Positions 56,345 to 64,000 of a DNA stretch of 64,000 bases are shown piece after piece. The stretch is from Enterococcus lacertideformus. Its GTDB lineage: Bacteria > Bacillota > Bacilli > Lactobacillales > Enterococcaceae. The stretch is taken from NCBI GenBank assembly GCA_015680865.1, contig JADAKE010000005.1:1-64000 (forward strand), given 5' to 3'. The translations under genes were made by a program, and so were the position numbers. The notes beneath the pieces were generated by a model that searched no databases, was not told the origin of the DNA, and saw only the letters and a list, made by a program, of their open reading frames with translations. Positions within the stretch are counted from its first letter, which is position 1. Every line of letters starts with the position of its first letter.

Positions 56345-57763
56345 TTACTTTGCTAAACGGTAGATGGCATCGGCATATATCGCCGTTGCACGGAATAAAT
56401 CATCTAGACTCATAAATTCATTGGCTTGGTGCATGGTATCGGTGTAGCCCGGGAACATTGCACCATAGGCTACACCCCGTTTTAGTAAGCGTCCGTAAGT
56501 TCCACCACCGATGATTTGCTCGTAGCCTTTTTCGCCAGTATGATCTTCATACACTTGCAACAAGGTTTCAACTAATGGATCTTCCATTGGTACATAGTGC
56601 GGCTCCATCACACGTGCACCACGAGTAACTGTTGCCCCTTCTTCTTTCATCGCTGCTGCAATGCCTTTTTCTAAGCCATCAACCGTCACTCCTTTTGGAA
56701 AACGGAAGTTCATGTTGATAAAGTTCTCGTCTTCGGTTCCATGATCTTTAAAAGCAAACAAACCTGCATTCATTGTTAATTTACCCATTTTTTCATCTTC
56801 ATGAGCAACACCTAATTTTTCACCATAGAAGTCTTCATGGATGAAAGTCGCTGCCACATGGATAAATTGTTTTGCTGAACCAATAAATTCATAGCTATCT
56901 AAGAAGAGTGCTAAGAATGATCCCGCATTGATTCCTGATTGTGGACTAGCGCCGTGCGCTCCTTTTCCTGCTAATTCGATTTTCACATAGGTGTTATCTG
57001 CTTCGATTGAACCATTTACTGGATTCGCTTCTATAAAGCGATAGAAATCTTCTTCCATTTGGATCGCCGCTTCGGTATTTTTTACTTCAAGTATGGCAGT
57101 TGCTGCGCCCGGTACCATGTTTTCACGTAGTCCTGAAGCAAATGATCTCAACACATAATCTCCTGCATTGTCACCTTGAAAACGTAATGCTAAAGAGACA
57201 TTGCCTTTTTCACCGTTGATGATGGGAAACTCTGCATCGGGAGAAAAACCAAAATCTGGTTCTTCTTCATGTTCAAAGTAGTAAGCCATGTCAGCCCAAC
57301 CACTTTCCTCATCACTCCCGACAACGAAACGAACTTTTTTAGATAATTTCAAATCTAACTCTTTGATGATTTTCATTGCATAGTACGCAGCCATACTTGG
57401 CCCTTTGTCGTCACTTGAACCACGAGCAAAGATCTTACCATCTTTGATTACTGGCTCATAAGGATCTGTATCCCAGCCATCGCCCGCTGGTACTACATCC
57501 ATGTGACCAAAGATACCTAACGTCTCGTCTCCTTCACCAAGATCAATATGGCCTGCATAATTATCGACATTTTTTACGACAAAACCATCGCGCTCACCAT
57601 AGGCTAACATATGTTTTAGTGCCTCGCGAGGTCCCGGACCAAAAGGGGCATCAGGGGTTATTTTTGAATCATCCCTCTCGCTGTTTACACGTAAAAGATT
57701 TTTTAAGTCTTCCAGTAATTCATCTTTACGTGATTCTACTTCTTTTTGCCAATTGATTGTCAT
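56345..57763 (-). CDS. pepV: Dipeptidase PepV (M20 family)
   Basis: From ATG 57763 (GGAGGATG upstream) this encodes 472 residues. PepV is a cytoplasmic zinc dipeptidase of lactic acid bacteria. Family features are GIFGHMDVVPAGDGWDTDPY (metal His/Asp), FARGSSDDKGPSMAAYYAMK, VVGSDEESGWADM (catalytic Glu), the lid-domain His in GAHGASPQSGINAG and the final GGGTYGRLLKRGVAYGAMFP. It is intact and of normal length. Confidence 0.92.
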   Translation of the reverse strand: MTINWQKEVESRKDELLEDLKNLLRVNSERDDSKITPDAPFGPGPREALKHMLAYGERDGFVVKNVDNYAGHIDLGEGDETLGIFGHMDVVPAGDGWDTDPYEPVIKDGKIFARGSSDDKGPSMAAYYAMKIIKELDLKLSKKVRFVVGSDEESGWADMAYYFEHEEEPDFGFSPDAEFPIINGEKGNVSLALRFQGDNAGDYVLRSFASGLRENMVPGAATAILEVKNTEAAIQMEEDFYRFIEANPVNGSIEADNTYVKIELAGKGAHGASPQSGINAGSFLALFLDSYEFIGSAKQFIHVAATFIHEDFYGEKLGVAHEDEKMGKLTMNAGLFAFKDHGTEDENFINMNFRFPKGVTVDGLEKGIAAAMKEEGATVTRGARVMEPHYVPMEDPLVETLLQVYEDHTGEKGYEQIIGGGTYGRLLKRGVAYGAMFPGYTDTMHQANEFMSLDDLFRATAIYADAIYRLAK

Positions 57764-57908
57764 GAAATCATCCTCCACTCATTAAATTTACTTCTTCATC
57801 ATACCATAAATGAAAGAAAAAAAACCTTTAAAAAATGTACCATTCCCTAGCTAAACAGTACTTGATACACAAATACTAAGTTATAATACAAGAGAGGAGG
57901 CCGTTTAA

Positions 57909-58744
57909 ATGTTATTAGATGAAAGTTTATTGTAAAAAGTAATCACACCTCGTCCCTCAGAATCACATAAAGGAAGCTATGGACGAACGGTTTTGATTGG
58001 TGGTGATTGCCAATATGGGGGAGCGATCATCATGAGTGCATTCGCTACCGTAAATAGTGGGGCTGGTTTAACTACCGTTGTGACACATGCTAAAAATCAT
58101 TTGCCACTTCATGTACATTTACCAGAAGCAATGTGCGTTGATTGGCAAGAAAAAGAGAAGCTGTGTGCTAGTATGGAAACAGCAGATGTACTATTGATCG
58201 GACCTGGGTTAGGTACTTCTTCAAAAAGCTTAGAGCTACTATCCCTTAATTTAGACAATCAAAAAAGTAACCAGTGGCTAGTAATTGATGGCTCTGCTTT
58301 AACACTATTAGCAAAAAAACAATGGTCACTTCCATTTCCAAAACAAACGATCCTAACACCCCATCAAATGGAATGGCAAAGAGTCAGTTCTCTACCTATT
58401 TTGAAAAACAGACTTCGGAAAACAATCGAAAACAACAACAAGAAATCGGTGCAACAATCGTTTTGAAAAGTCATCAAACAACGATTTATGGTCAACAAGA
58501 CGAGTATCAAAACCTAGCTGGCTCTCCTGCCATGGCAACAGGTGGTACAGGTGATACTTTAGCGGGTATGATCACGGGTTTTCTTGCACAGTTTCCCAAA
58601 AATGATGAAACAGTGGCAGCGGCTGTCTATCTTCATAGTTTTATTGGCGATCAGTTAGCGCAAAAACAGTATGTAGTTTTACCTACGCAAATCAGTCAAG
58701 AAATCCCGAAATGGATGCACTATTTAAGTCAGAAAAAACATTGA
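57909..58744 (+). pseudogene. nnrD: ADP-dependent NAD(P)H-hydrate dehydratase, nonsense codon and frameshift
   Basis: AGGAGG precedes ATG 57909, which reads MLLDESLL then TAA (57933-57935). The same frame continues KVITPRPSESHKGSYGRTVL, the usual NnrD/YjeF-C start, so Gln (CAA) to TAA is likely. It proceeds with IGPGLGTSS, VIDGSALTLLA and ILTPHQMEW. At about 58395 the frame is lost; the next frame continues EKQTSENNRKQQQEIGATIV and NLAGSPAMATGGTGDTLAGM (the nucleotide-binding GTGD motif) to 58744. One T missing from a T run would explain this. Repaired length is about 278 residues. The enzyme repairs hydrated NAD(P)H. Confidence 0.82.
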
Positions 58745-58763
58745 ACCAAGGAGTTTTTATTTT

Positions 58764-59201
58764 ATGATAGAAAAATTTACCGGCTACATTCGAGAGCCTT
58801 TTTACTATGAAACCGATCAAATGGGGATTATCCACCATAGTAATTATATCCGCTGGTTGGAAGAATCACGGGTGGCTCTACTTGATCATTTAGGATTTAG
58901 CTATAAAAAAATTGAAGAATTAGGTGTGATTATTCCCGTATTAGAAGTTACCTGTCATTACAAAGAAATGATTCACTACGGTGAAACGGTATGTGTTATG
59001 CCTAAAATTGAAAAATACAGCAACACACGCTTAAACTTTAGTTATGAAATCTATAGCTTAAATGATGGAAAATTACGAACGACTGGATCAAGCAAGCATT
59101 GTTTCTTACTTGCTGAAACAAAACGCTTAGTCAAACTGAACCAGGTAAGCCCAACATTGGACAGCTTATTTCAAGAATATGCTGAATTAGAATCATCCTA
59201 G
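58764..59201 (+). CDS. Acyl-CoA thioesterase, 4HBT family
   Basis: This 145-residue hotdog-fold protein has the YbgC/FadM-type motif FYYETDQMGIIHHSNYIRWLEE, in which the Asp of TDQMGIIHHSNY is catalytic in 4-hydroxybenzoyl-CoA thioesterases. It probably hydrolyses short acyl-CoA or acyl-ACP thioesters. AAGGAG precedes ATG 58764, 20 bases after the nnrD remnant, so the two may be co-transcribed. It is intact. Confidence 0.85.
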   Translation: MIEKFTGYIREPFYYETDQMGIIHHSNYIRWLEESRVALLDHLGFSYKKIEELGVIIPVLEVTCHYKEMIHYGETVCVMPKIEKYSNTRLNFSYEIYSLNDGKLRTTGSSKHCFLLAETKRLVKLNQVSPTLDSLFQEYAELESS

Positions 59202-59311
59202 TGAATAGTGCTTTGCCTTCCTTTATCTAATTTCTTAAAATAATGTAAATCTTCAGAACTTTTTTCTTGTATTGTCTTGATTAGTTCGTATAATAAAAAG
59301 AAAAAAAGTAG

Positions 59312-59488
59312 GTGATTATCATTTACGTTGTCAAAGTATTGCATGGTTACATTGATAAAACTGGCTGCCGCACAAGAGAAAAAAATCCCGATAATTTGTT
59401 GATTTTCAAAGAAAAAAAAGAATCAGAAGCTTTTGCAAAAAAAATCGGTGGGCGTGTCAAACAATTGAACGAGATGCGTCCTGATTGA
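59312..59488 (+). CDS. Small conserved-looking protein, unusual start
   Basis: The frame from GTG 59312 to TGA 59488 gives 58 residues; its core reads VVKVLHGYIDKTGCRTREKN, then NLLIFKEKKESEAFAKKIGG and VKQLNEMRP. The composition is protein-like and compact. The best-placed ribosome site (AGGTGA, 59310-59315) would point to the ATT codon nine bases on rather than to the GTG, as if an ATG had become ATT. Function unknown. Confidence 0.45.
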   Translation: MIIIYVVKVLHGYIDKTGCRTREKNPDNLLIFKEKKESEAFAKKIGGRVKQLNEMRPD

Positions 59489-59515
59489 ATATAAAAAAGG
59501 CAAAACATAAGTGTC

Positions 59516-59561
59516 GTTCCAATCGTTATTTGGTAAGTAGCCAATGATTGGAACTTTTTTA
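59516..59561 (+). terminator. Intrinsic terminator
   Basis: GTTCCAATC (59516-59524) pairs with GATTGGAAC (59546-59554), with inner pairing, followed by a T run. It ends the thioesterase/small-protein unit. Confidence 0.8.
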
Positions 59562-59824
59562 TTGTTACAAGTTGATCAATCCCGAAAAAAAAAACAAGCA
59601 AAATCGCTTGTGCCCAAATAAATCGTGATGCTATGAAAATATTAAAAAAGTTTCTATGGCATGTTCGATAACTAGAGTAGCAGTTAGAAGTAAGTATCTT
59701 AGTTGCATATCATCACTAGCTAAATCTGCCAAATAACTGAAATCTAAATTTACATACTTTCCAGTTAAATCTTTTTTAAAATTTCTCCTATAAACAGATA
59801 ATTTATACTAATAGTTTAAATCAT

Positions 59825-60003
59825 TCAGGCTATCTTTGCGCCCTTTTCACTCATTATATTGAATTTAACGCCTTTTTTAGACAATTCACTGATAAGATCT
59901 TCAAAAGATGCTTTGGGATGTCGCTTTATGGCTTCTTCTTTTATATATTTATTTCCAATGTTTCTTTTATCGTATTTAATTCTCGTTTGGCGTTTTCATC
60001 CAT
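59825..60003 (-). pseudogene. Small hypothetical gene, frameshifted
   Basis: ATG 60003 starts MDENAKRELNTIK; the frame ends after 20 codons. The adjacent frame carries on RNIGNKYIKEEAIKRHPKAS and LISELSKKGVKFNIMSEKGA to TGA 59825. One A added to the run near 59965 restores about 59 residues. It looks like a small helical protein. I do not recognise the family. The bases 59562-59824 hold nothing I can name. Confidence 0.5.
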
Positions 60004-60122
60004 AGTTAAATACCTTTACCATTAAGTCTCATGTTACTAATGAAGGACAGAAAGAAGCTGTTTTGCTTTTCAAACATTACGTTACAAACGATATCGAGTT
60101 GGATCAATCTCTGAGTCAAAAG

Positions 60123-60149
60123 AAAAACCCCGCTCAATGAAGGCGGGGT
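60123..60149 (-). terminator. Intrinsic terminator of infC-rpmI-rplT
   Basis: ACCCCGCC and GCGGGGT form a GC-rich hairpin followed by a T run on the minus strand, about 30 bases past rplT. Confidence 0.9.
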
Positions 60150-60177
60150 AGATGTTAATACGATAATATTTGTTTTA

Positions 60178-60537
60178 TTATTTAGCTAAAGCATCTTTAG
60201 CTTGGTCAGCTAATGCAGTAAATGCTGTTGCATCGTTTACAGCCAAGTCAGCTAACATTTTGCGGTTGATGTCGATTTCAGCAACTTTCAAACCGTGCAT
60301 TAATTTTGAGTAGCTTAAGCCATTCATACGAGCCGCTGCGTTGATACGAGCGATCCACAATTTGCGGAAGTCGCGTTTCTTTTGACGACGATCGCGATAT
60401 GCGTAGTTGTATGAATTCATTACTTGTTCTTTTGCTGTTTTAAATAAAGTGTGTTTTGAGCCGTAGTAACCTTTTGCTAATTTAAGCACTTTTTTACGAC
60501 GTTTACGAGTGACTGTTCCACCTTTAACACGTGCCAT
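60178..60537 (-). CDS. rplT: 50S ribosomal protein L20
   Basis: This 119-residue basic protein starts [20 protein letters not shown] and has the usual L20 features ([50 protein letters not shown]). It binds 23S rRNA early in assembly and represses its own operon through the leader. It is last in infC-rpmI-rplT, with GGAGG before the ATG. It is intact. Confidence 0.97.
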   Translation of the reverse strand: MARVKGGTVTRKRRKKVLKLAKGYYGSKHTLFKTAKEQVMNSYNYAYRDRRQKKRDFRKLWIARINAAARMNGLSYSKLMHGLKVAEIDINRKMLADLAVNDATAFTALADQAKDALAK

Positions 60538-60589
60538 GTTTAATTCCTCCTAAATAAATCTTCTTCTTGAAATTATTTTTTTGCGTTGT

Positions 60590-60790
60590 TTATTTCATTC
60601 CTGCTAGTTGTTGACGAATACGTTTGAAATCGCCACTAGAAACCATGCTTGCTTTACGCAATTGACGGCGTTGTTTTTTAGTTTTACCGTGGAAACGGTG
60701 ACTTGTAAACGCACGGAAACGTTTTAATCCGCCCTTACCAGTACGTTTGAAACGTTTTGCTGATCCGCGGTGTGTTTTTTGTTTTGGCAT
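60590..60790 (-). CDS. rpmI: 50S ribosomal protein L35
   Basis: This 66-residue basic protein begins [20 protein letters not shown] and has the L35 motif [22 protein letters not shown] precedes the ATG. It lies 52 bases before rplT and 70 after infC in the conserved operon. It is intact. Confidence 0.97.
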   Translation of the reverse strand: MPKQKTHRGSAKRFKRTGKGGLKRFRAFTSHRFHGKTKKQRRQLRKASMVSSGDFKRIRQQLAGMK

Positions 60791-60860
60791 GACTATATTT
60801 CCTCCTCAAAATCTTTCGTTATCCAACTATCAACTGTTCAACAGTAGTTAGTCATTCAAA

Positions 60861-61385
60861 TTACTTACTATCGTTTTTCGGTGCCAGCGTCAAGAACATG
60901 CTGCGTCCATCCATTTTAGCTTTTTGTTCCACTGTTGCAATATCAGCAGTTTCTTCAGCTAAGCGATCTAAGACTTTTTGACCAATCTCTTTGTGGGTAA
61001 TGGCACGGCCTTTGAAGCGAATAGAAGCTTTCACTTTATCGCCCTTTTCTAAGAACTTACGTGCATTACGAAGTTTTGTATTGAAGTCATTTACGTCAAT
61101 CGTAGGACTTAAGCGAACTTCTTTTACATTGATCACTTTTTGTTTTTTACTCGCCTCGCGGTCTTTCTTTTGTTGCTCGAAACGGTATTTTCCGTAGTCC
61201 ATGATTCGCGCAACTGGTGGTTTTGCACTTGGGGCAACTAATACAAGATCTAAATTTGCTTGTTCTGCAATTTTCAATGCTTCTACTTTTGTTTTAACTC
61301 CTAATTGCTCACCATCTGAACCGATCAATCGTAACTCACGTGCACGAATGCCGTCGTTAACCATCATATCCTTTGCTATGGTCAT
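60861..61385 (-). CDS. infC: Translation initiation factor IF-3
   Basis: This 174-residue protein has the IF-3 N-domain ([40 protein letters not shown]) and C-domain ([38 protein letters not shown]). IF-3 binds the 30S subunit and checks start-codon pairing. The ATG at 61385 lies close to GGAGGTGA; an ATG six codons on (RDM-MVND region) is an alternative. It is intact and preceded by an L20-type leader. Confidence 0.96.
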   Translation of the reverse strand: MTIAKDMMVNDGIRARELRLIGSDGEQLGVKTKVEALKIAEQANLDLVLVAPSAKPPVARIMDYGKYRFEQQKKDREASKKQKVINVKEVRLSPTIDVNDFNTKLRNARKFLEKGDKVKASIRFKGRAITHKEIGQKVLDRLAEETADIATVEQKAKMDGRSMFLTLAPKNDSK

Positions 61386-61560
61386 TCACCTCCAAATATT
61401 ATAAGAGAAAGAAAAGCTTGCCGAATATCCGGCAATAAAAAAAACGAGTTCTCTAACAGAACCCGCACGTACTTCACCTAATTAATAGATGAAAACTATC
61501 TAGCCCAGTGACAAAATCAACTAAGGCGAGAAGCGGGTGCTTCTACTTTTATTTCTCAAC
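61386..61560 (-). ncRNA. L20-type leader of the infC operon
   Basis: About 170 bases of structured leader precede infC. On the minus strand GAAGCACCCGCTTCTCGCC opens it. CGGGTTCT and AGAACTCG (61465-61445) form a hairpin followed by eight T, an attenuator. GCCGGATATTCGGC is a further stem near 61420. Ribosomal protein L20 controls this operon through such leaders in Firmicutes. Exact ends are approximate. Confidence 0.7.
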
Positions 61561-61642
61561 TATTGTATTGTAGCAAAAATCACTCCTCGTGTCAATGATT
61601 TTCACTTCTTTGCTATACTAAAGAAAAACGAGGTGTAGCTAT

Positions 61643-62275
61643 ATGAAAAGAATCAAGCCGATTCCTCCTTCTCTTCCTTCTCTTACAAAGGGAGATTTTT
61701 ATTTAGAAGATGAAGAGATCTTCTCTGGTCTTTTGATCAATGGGGGTGACCAAAGCTATCTTGATGCCAAAAATATGGTATTAAGAGAGAGTCATATCCA
61801 AAAACTTACGATGCAAAAAACAGCTCTACGTCATTTTGAATGCAGTAATGTTATTTTTGAAAAATGTGATTTTTCCAATCTGGAATGGCTTGGTGGCAGT
61901 TTCCACCAAGTAGTGTTTCATCAATGTAAATTAACAGGTACGAATTTTGCCGAAAGTTATCTTCGAGACTGTACTTTCACTGACTGTATTGCTTCTATGA
62001 CTTCCTTTAGCAGTACAAACTTGAAAGCTGTCTCCTTCGATCATTGCCAATTAGAAGACAGCGAATTTTATGAGGTCACTTGGAAAAATCTTTTTTTATC
62101 TGACAATCAGTTAACCGGTTCAAACTGGTTCCGAACTTCTCTGAAAGGATTAGATTTTACGACTAATTTCTTCACAGCGATTGCTTTATCTCAAGATTCT
62201 TTGGCGGGACTAATCGTCAATCAAGAGCAAGCACTCGTGATCGCCCAAGCCCTTGGTTTGCAAATCAAAAACTAG
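61643..62275 (+). CDS. Pentapeptide-repeat protein, Qnr-like
   Basis: This 210-residue protein is built from A(D/N)Lxx-type pentapeptide repeats (FECSNVIFEKCDFSNLEW, CKLTGTNFAESYLRDCTF, SFSSTNLKAVSFDHCQLEDS), then the C-terminal helix VNQEQALVIAQALGL found in Qnr proteins. Length and place near infC-rplT fit the chromosomal Qnr-like proteins of enterococci (EfsQnr/EfmQnr), which shield DNA gyrase by mimicking DNA and lower quinolone susceptibility. The paralogue assignment is from memory of length and context. GAGG precedes the ATG. It is intact. Confidence 0.72.
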   Translation: MKRIKPIPPSLPSLTKGDFYLEDEEIFSGLLINGGDQSYLDAKNMVLRESHIQKLTMQKTALRHFECSNVIFEKCDFSNLEWLGGSFHQVVFHQCKLTGTNFAESYLRDCTFTDCIASMTSFSSTNLKAVSFDHCQLEDSEFYEVTWKNLFLSDNQLTGSNWFRTSLKGLDFTTNFFTAIALSQDSLAGLIVNQEQALVIAQALGLQIKN

Positions 62276-62276
62276 A

Positions 62277-63182
62277 TCAACGAATCCGTCGCCACAATGC
62301 AACAAGCATCCAAACAGATAAGACAAGACTGATGATCAAGGCGATCCCCCATCCGAAAACGGAATGGGTAAAGGGTAACTGGAGATTCATCCCGAAAAAA
62401 CCTGTCACAATCGTTGGAACAGTCAAAATCAGCGACCAGACCGTCAAAAATTTCATCGTGTCATTCAAGTTATTATTCAGCAAATTATTATAAGTGCCAG
62501 AAAGCTGATCTAAAATCTGCGAAGCTAAGTTCGTCATTTCAACTGCTTGTCGTGCTTCGATCAGTGCATCGTCCAACTCTTCTTTTTCCTTTTCTGACAA
62601 CTTGCGATAAATGGCCAAGGCCTTGATTTGTTCCAAAAGTACTACATTTTGTTTCGTTCCTGTAACTAAGTAAACCAAACCAACCTCTAAATCTGAAAGT
62701 TGCAGCAGATTCTTGTTCGTTGTTTTTTCTCTTAATTTCAGATTAAGCCGCTGAAGTTCGCTATTTACTTCCTCGATTAAAGGAAAAAAAGAATCAGAAA
62801 TCAAAAACAATGTACGAAACAATAAACTGTATACACTCATGTCTGGCATTCGTTCCAAAAGCGATCGAATCAGTCGGATCACATACTCGGTATTCGGCGT
62901 GGTAAATGTAAACAAACCATCTTCTTTCAAAATAAAAGCAATAGGACTAGTTTCATAATGATTATCGACTTTTTGCTGGTGCGGGACATTTGATACAAGC
63001 AGTAACGCTTCATCAAAAGAATCATACTCTACACGCGCCCGTTCATTTTTATCTAGAGAATAAGTCAGCATCTCATCACTAATGCTATATTCTTCTTTTA
63101 AATTTTTAACAGCTAGCACATCATTTTGATGTACATTGATCCAAAAATTACGTTCTTGATTAAAATAGTGTTTTTCCCGCGT
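62277..63182 (-). CDS. corA: CorA-family magnesium transporter, ACG start
   Basis: The C-terminus carries two membrane helices with the GMN motif between them (GFFGMNLQLPF), the mark of CorA channels. The N-terminal cytoplasmic domain is complete if translation starts at 63182. That codon is ACG, preceded by AGGAGG at normal distance, and the sequence from there (REKHYFNQERNFWINVHQND) reads as a CorA N-terminus. The nearest standard start, GTG at 63119, has no ribosome site and would remove 21 residues. An ATG-to-ACG change is the simplest explanation, so expression may be much reduced. It converges with the pentapeptide gene with a one-base gap. Confidence 0.8.
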   Translation of the reverse strand, partial: TREKHYFNQERNFWINVHQNDVLAVKNLKEEYSISDEMLTYSLDKNERARVEYDSFDEALLLVSNVPHQQKVDNHYETSPIAFILKEDGLFTFTTPNTEYVIRLIRSLLERMPDMSVYSLLFRTLFLISDSFFPLIEEVNSELQRLNLKLREKTTNKNLLQLSDLEVGLVYLVTGTKQNVVLLEQIKALAIYRKLSEKEKEELDDALIEARQAVEMTNLASQILDQLSGTYNNLLNNNLNDTMKFLTVWSLILTVPTIVTGFFGMNLQLPFTHSVFGWGIALIISLVLSVWMLVALWRRIR

Positions 63183-63216
63183 ACTCTATCCTCCTGTCAT
63201 TTGCTTCCAGTATAAA

Positions 63217-63258
63217 GAAAAAAGCCGCTCAAATAAAGGTCAACCCCTTTAGATGAGC
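63217..63258 (-). terminator. Intrinsic terminator of the nucleoside kinase gene
   Basis: GCTCATCTAAAGGGG and CCTTTATTTGAGC form an imperfect hairpin followed by GGC and a T run on the minus strand. Confidence 0.7.
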
Positions 63259-63267
63259 AACTATAAA

Positions 63268-63926
63268 TCAAATGGACGCTTCAGTTTGGCGAATCTCTGT
63301 TAATTTTTCTTCAATCATTCTCAAGACCTCTTCTTTTGCTTGAGGATCTTCCACAAAGTTAAAGCGATCACCATCGATTTGAATTTTCGGACTTTCATTG
63401 TATCCTTCATACCAATGATCATAGCGCCGATTTAATTCTTTGTAATAATCATAGAGGGTAGGATCAAAAGAAAGTTGTTCATATGATCGTCCTCTTTTTT
63501 CGATTCGATCAAGCATCGTATCAAATGAAACACGAATGTGAACCAATAGATCTGGGTGTTTTTTATCAGCAGCATAAGGAAGTTCTTCCATCATATTCTG
63601 AAGCAGTTCATCATAGACACGTACTTCTGTTTCTGTTGCCCTACCTAAATCAGCATTCAAATGAAAAAGTAAAGAATCTTCATAAATTGAACGATCCAAT
63701 ACGTTATTGTCTTCTTTCATCGCTTGTTTGATGCTTGCGAAACGTTTATTCAAAAAATAAATTTGCAATAAAAAGCATACTGTTCAGGGTTGGCATAAAA
63801 TAAAGGCAACACTTCATTATCGTCAATCGACTCATAAAAAGCTTCACTACCAAGATGTTTAGCCATCATTTCCGTTAAACTTGATTTCCCAGCCCCAATT
63901 GTACCTGCTAAAACAATCACACTCAT
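63268..63926 (-). pseudogene. Deoxynucleoside kinase (dGK/dAK type), frameshifted
   Basis: From ATG 63926 (GGAGG upstream) the protein begins MSVIVLAGTIGAGKSSLTEM (P-loop) and FYESIDDNEVLPLFYANPEQ, then loses frame at about 63775. The adjacent frame continues LLQIYFLNKRFASIKQAM, the DRSIYED motif, the lid RIEKRGRSYEQ and the C-terminal helices to 63268. One T added to TTTTT near 63768 restores a ~220-residue enzyme. It phosphorylates deoxyguanosine/deoxyadenosine for salvage; these are usually encoded as pairs in lactobacilli. Confidence 0.83.
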
Positions 63927-64000
63927 TAACCTCCAGCTCACTTTATCACTAAATATAGTATCTTTACACTTCGTTTGTTTAATATACCCCCAATATCTGG

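Noticed and set aside
1..64000. Reassigned stop codons or a suppressor tRNA explaining the in-frame TAA and TGA
   Set aside because: Intact genes end normally at TAA and TGA, and many other genes are broken by frameshifts that recoding would not repair.

Overview
The window is AT-rich Firmicute DNA and most likely comes from an Enterococcus of the faecium/hirae/durans kind. Pointers to this are the tyrosine decarboxylase cluster (tyrS with a T-box leader, tdcA, tyrP, nhaC), a WxL/LPxTG surface-protein operon, the infC-rpmI-rplT operon with a pentapeptide-repeat (Qnr-like) gene and corA beside it, a PepV dipeptidase and strong AGGAGG-type ribosome binding sites. The species call is an inference from gene content. 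No tRNA, rRNA or CRISPR array lies inside the window, but tandem strong promoters at the left edge point leftward and suggest an rRNA operon just outside.

Layout. 1-4.6 kb: leftward promoters, two Spx-family genes (one broken), a damaged UvrD-type helicase and a broken YoaK-type membrane gene. 4.7-7.7 kb: an Agr-type quorum-sensing locus with intact agrB and a 36-codon agrD, and frameshifted agrC and agrA. 8.1-11.9 kb: a WxL/LPxTG/DUF916 surface operon. 12.3-24 kb: AI-2E-family exporter, trehalose-6-phosphate hydrolase, an FtsX-type ABC transporter, an isochorismatase-fold remnant, a RbsR-like regulator and a broken NlpC/P60-glucosaminidase. 24-35.4 kb: a YxeA/YxdLM-like peptide-sensing ABC module, an SPFH remnant, a PadR-DUF1700-DUF4097 operon, a two-component system whose kinase has lost its H-box, and a divergent MacB-like ABC protein with altered Walker motifs. 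36-42.4 kb: DHA2 drug exporter with MerR regulator, PadR regulator, large membrane protein and MalR-like remnant. 42.4-49.8 kb: the tyramine cluster, with a nonsense codon in the decarboxylase. 50-56.2 kb: an accessory stretch with two broken coiled-coil genes, an IS1182-type transposase remnant and the 3' end of a tyrosine recombinase. 56.3-64 kb: housekeeping genes (pepV, infC-rpmI-rplT, thioesterase, corA), plus broken nnrD and deoxynucleoside kinase genes.

The dominant feature is gene decay: about two dozen of roughly sixty genes carry frameshifts (mostly one base in A or T runs), in-frame TAA/TGA codons or internal deletions, while the essential translation genes infC, rpmI, rplT and tyrS are intact. 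Homopolymer frameshifts alone could be sequencing error. The nonsense codons, Walker-motif substitutions, internal deletions and expanded 10-bp repeat argue that at least part of the decay is real.

The best candidates for something undescribed are the Agr-type peptide (predicted ring core CCFGM after a G) with the 18-bp inverted repeats upstream of agrB, and a diverged ~120-bp repeat present as four tandem copies at 29 kb and one inverted copy at 13.6 kb. A family of hairpin elements also punctuates intergenic regions, including both gaps around tyrP.
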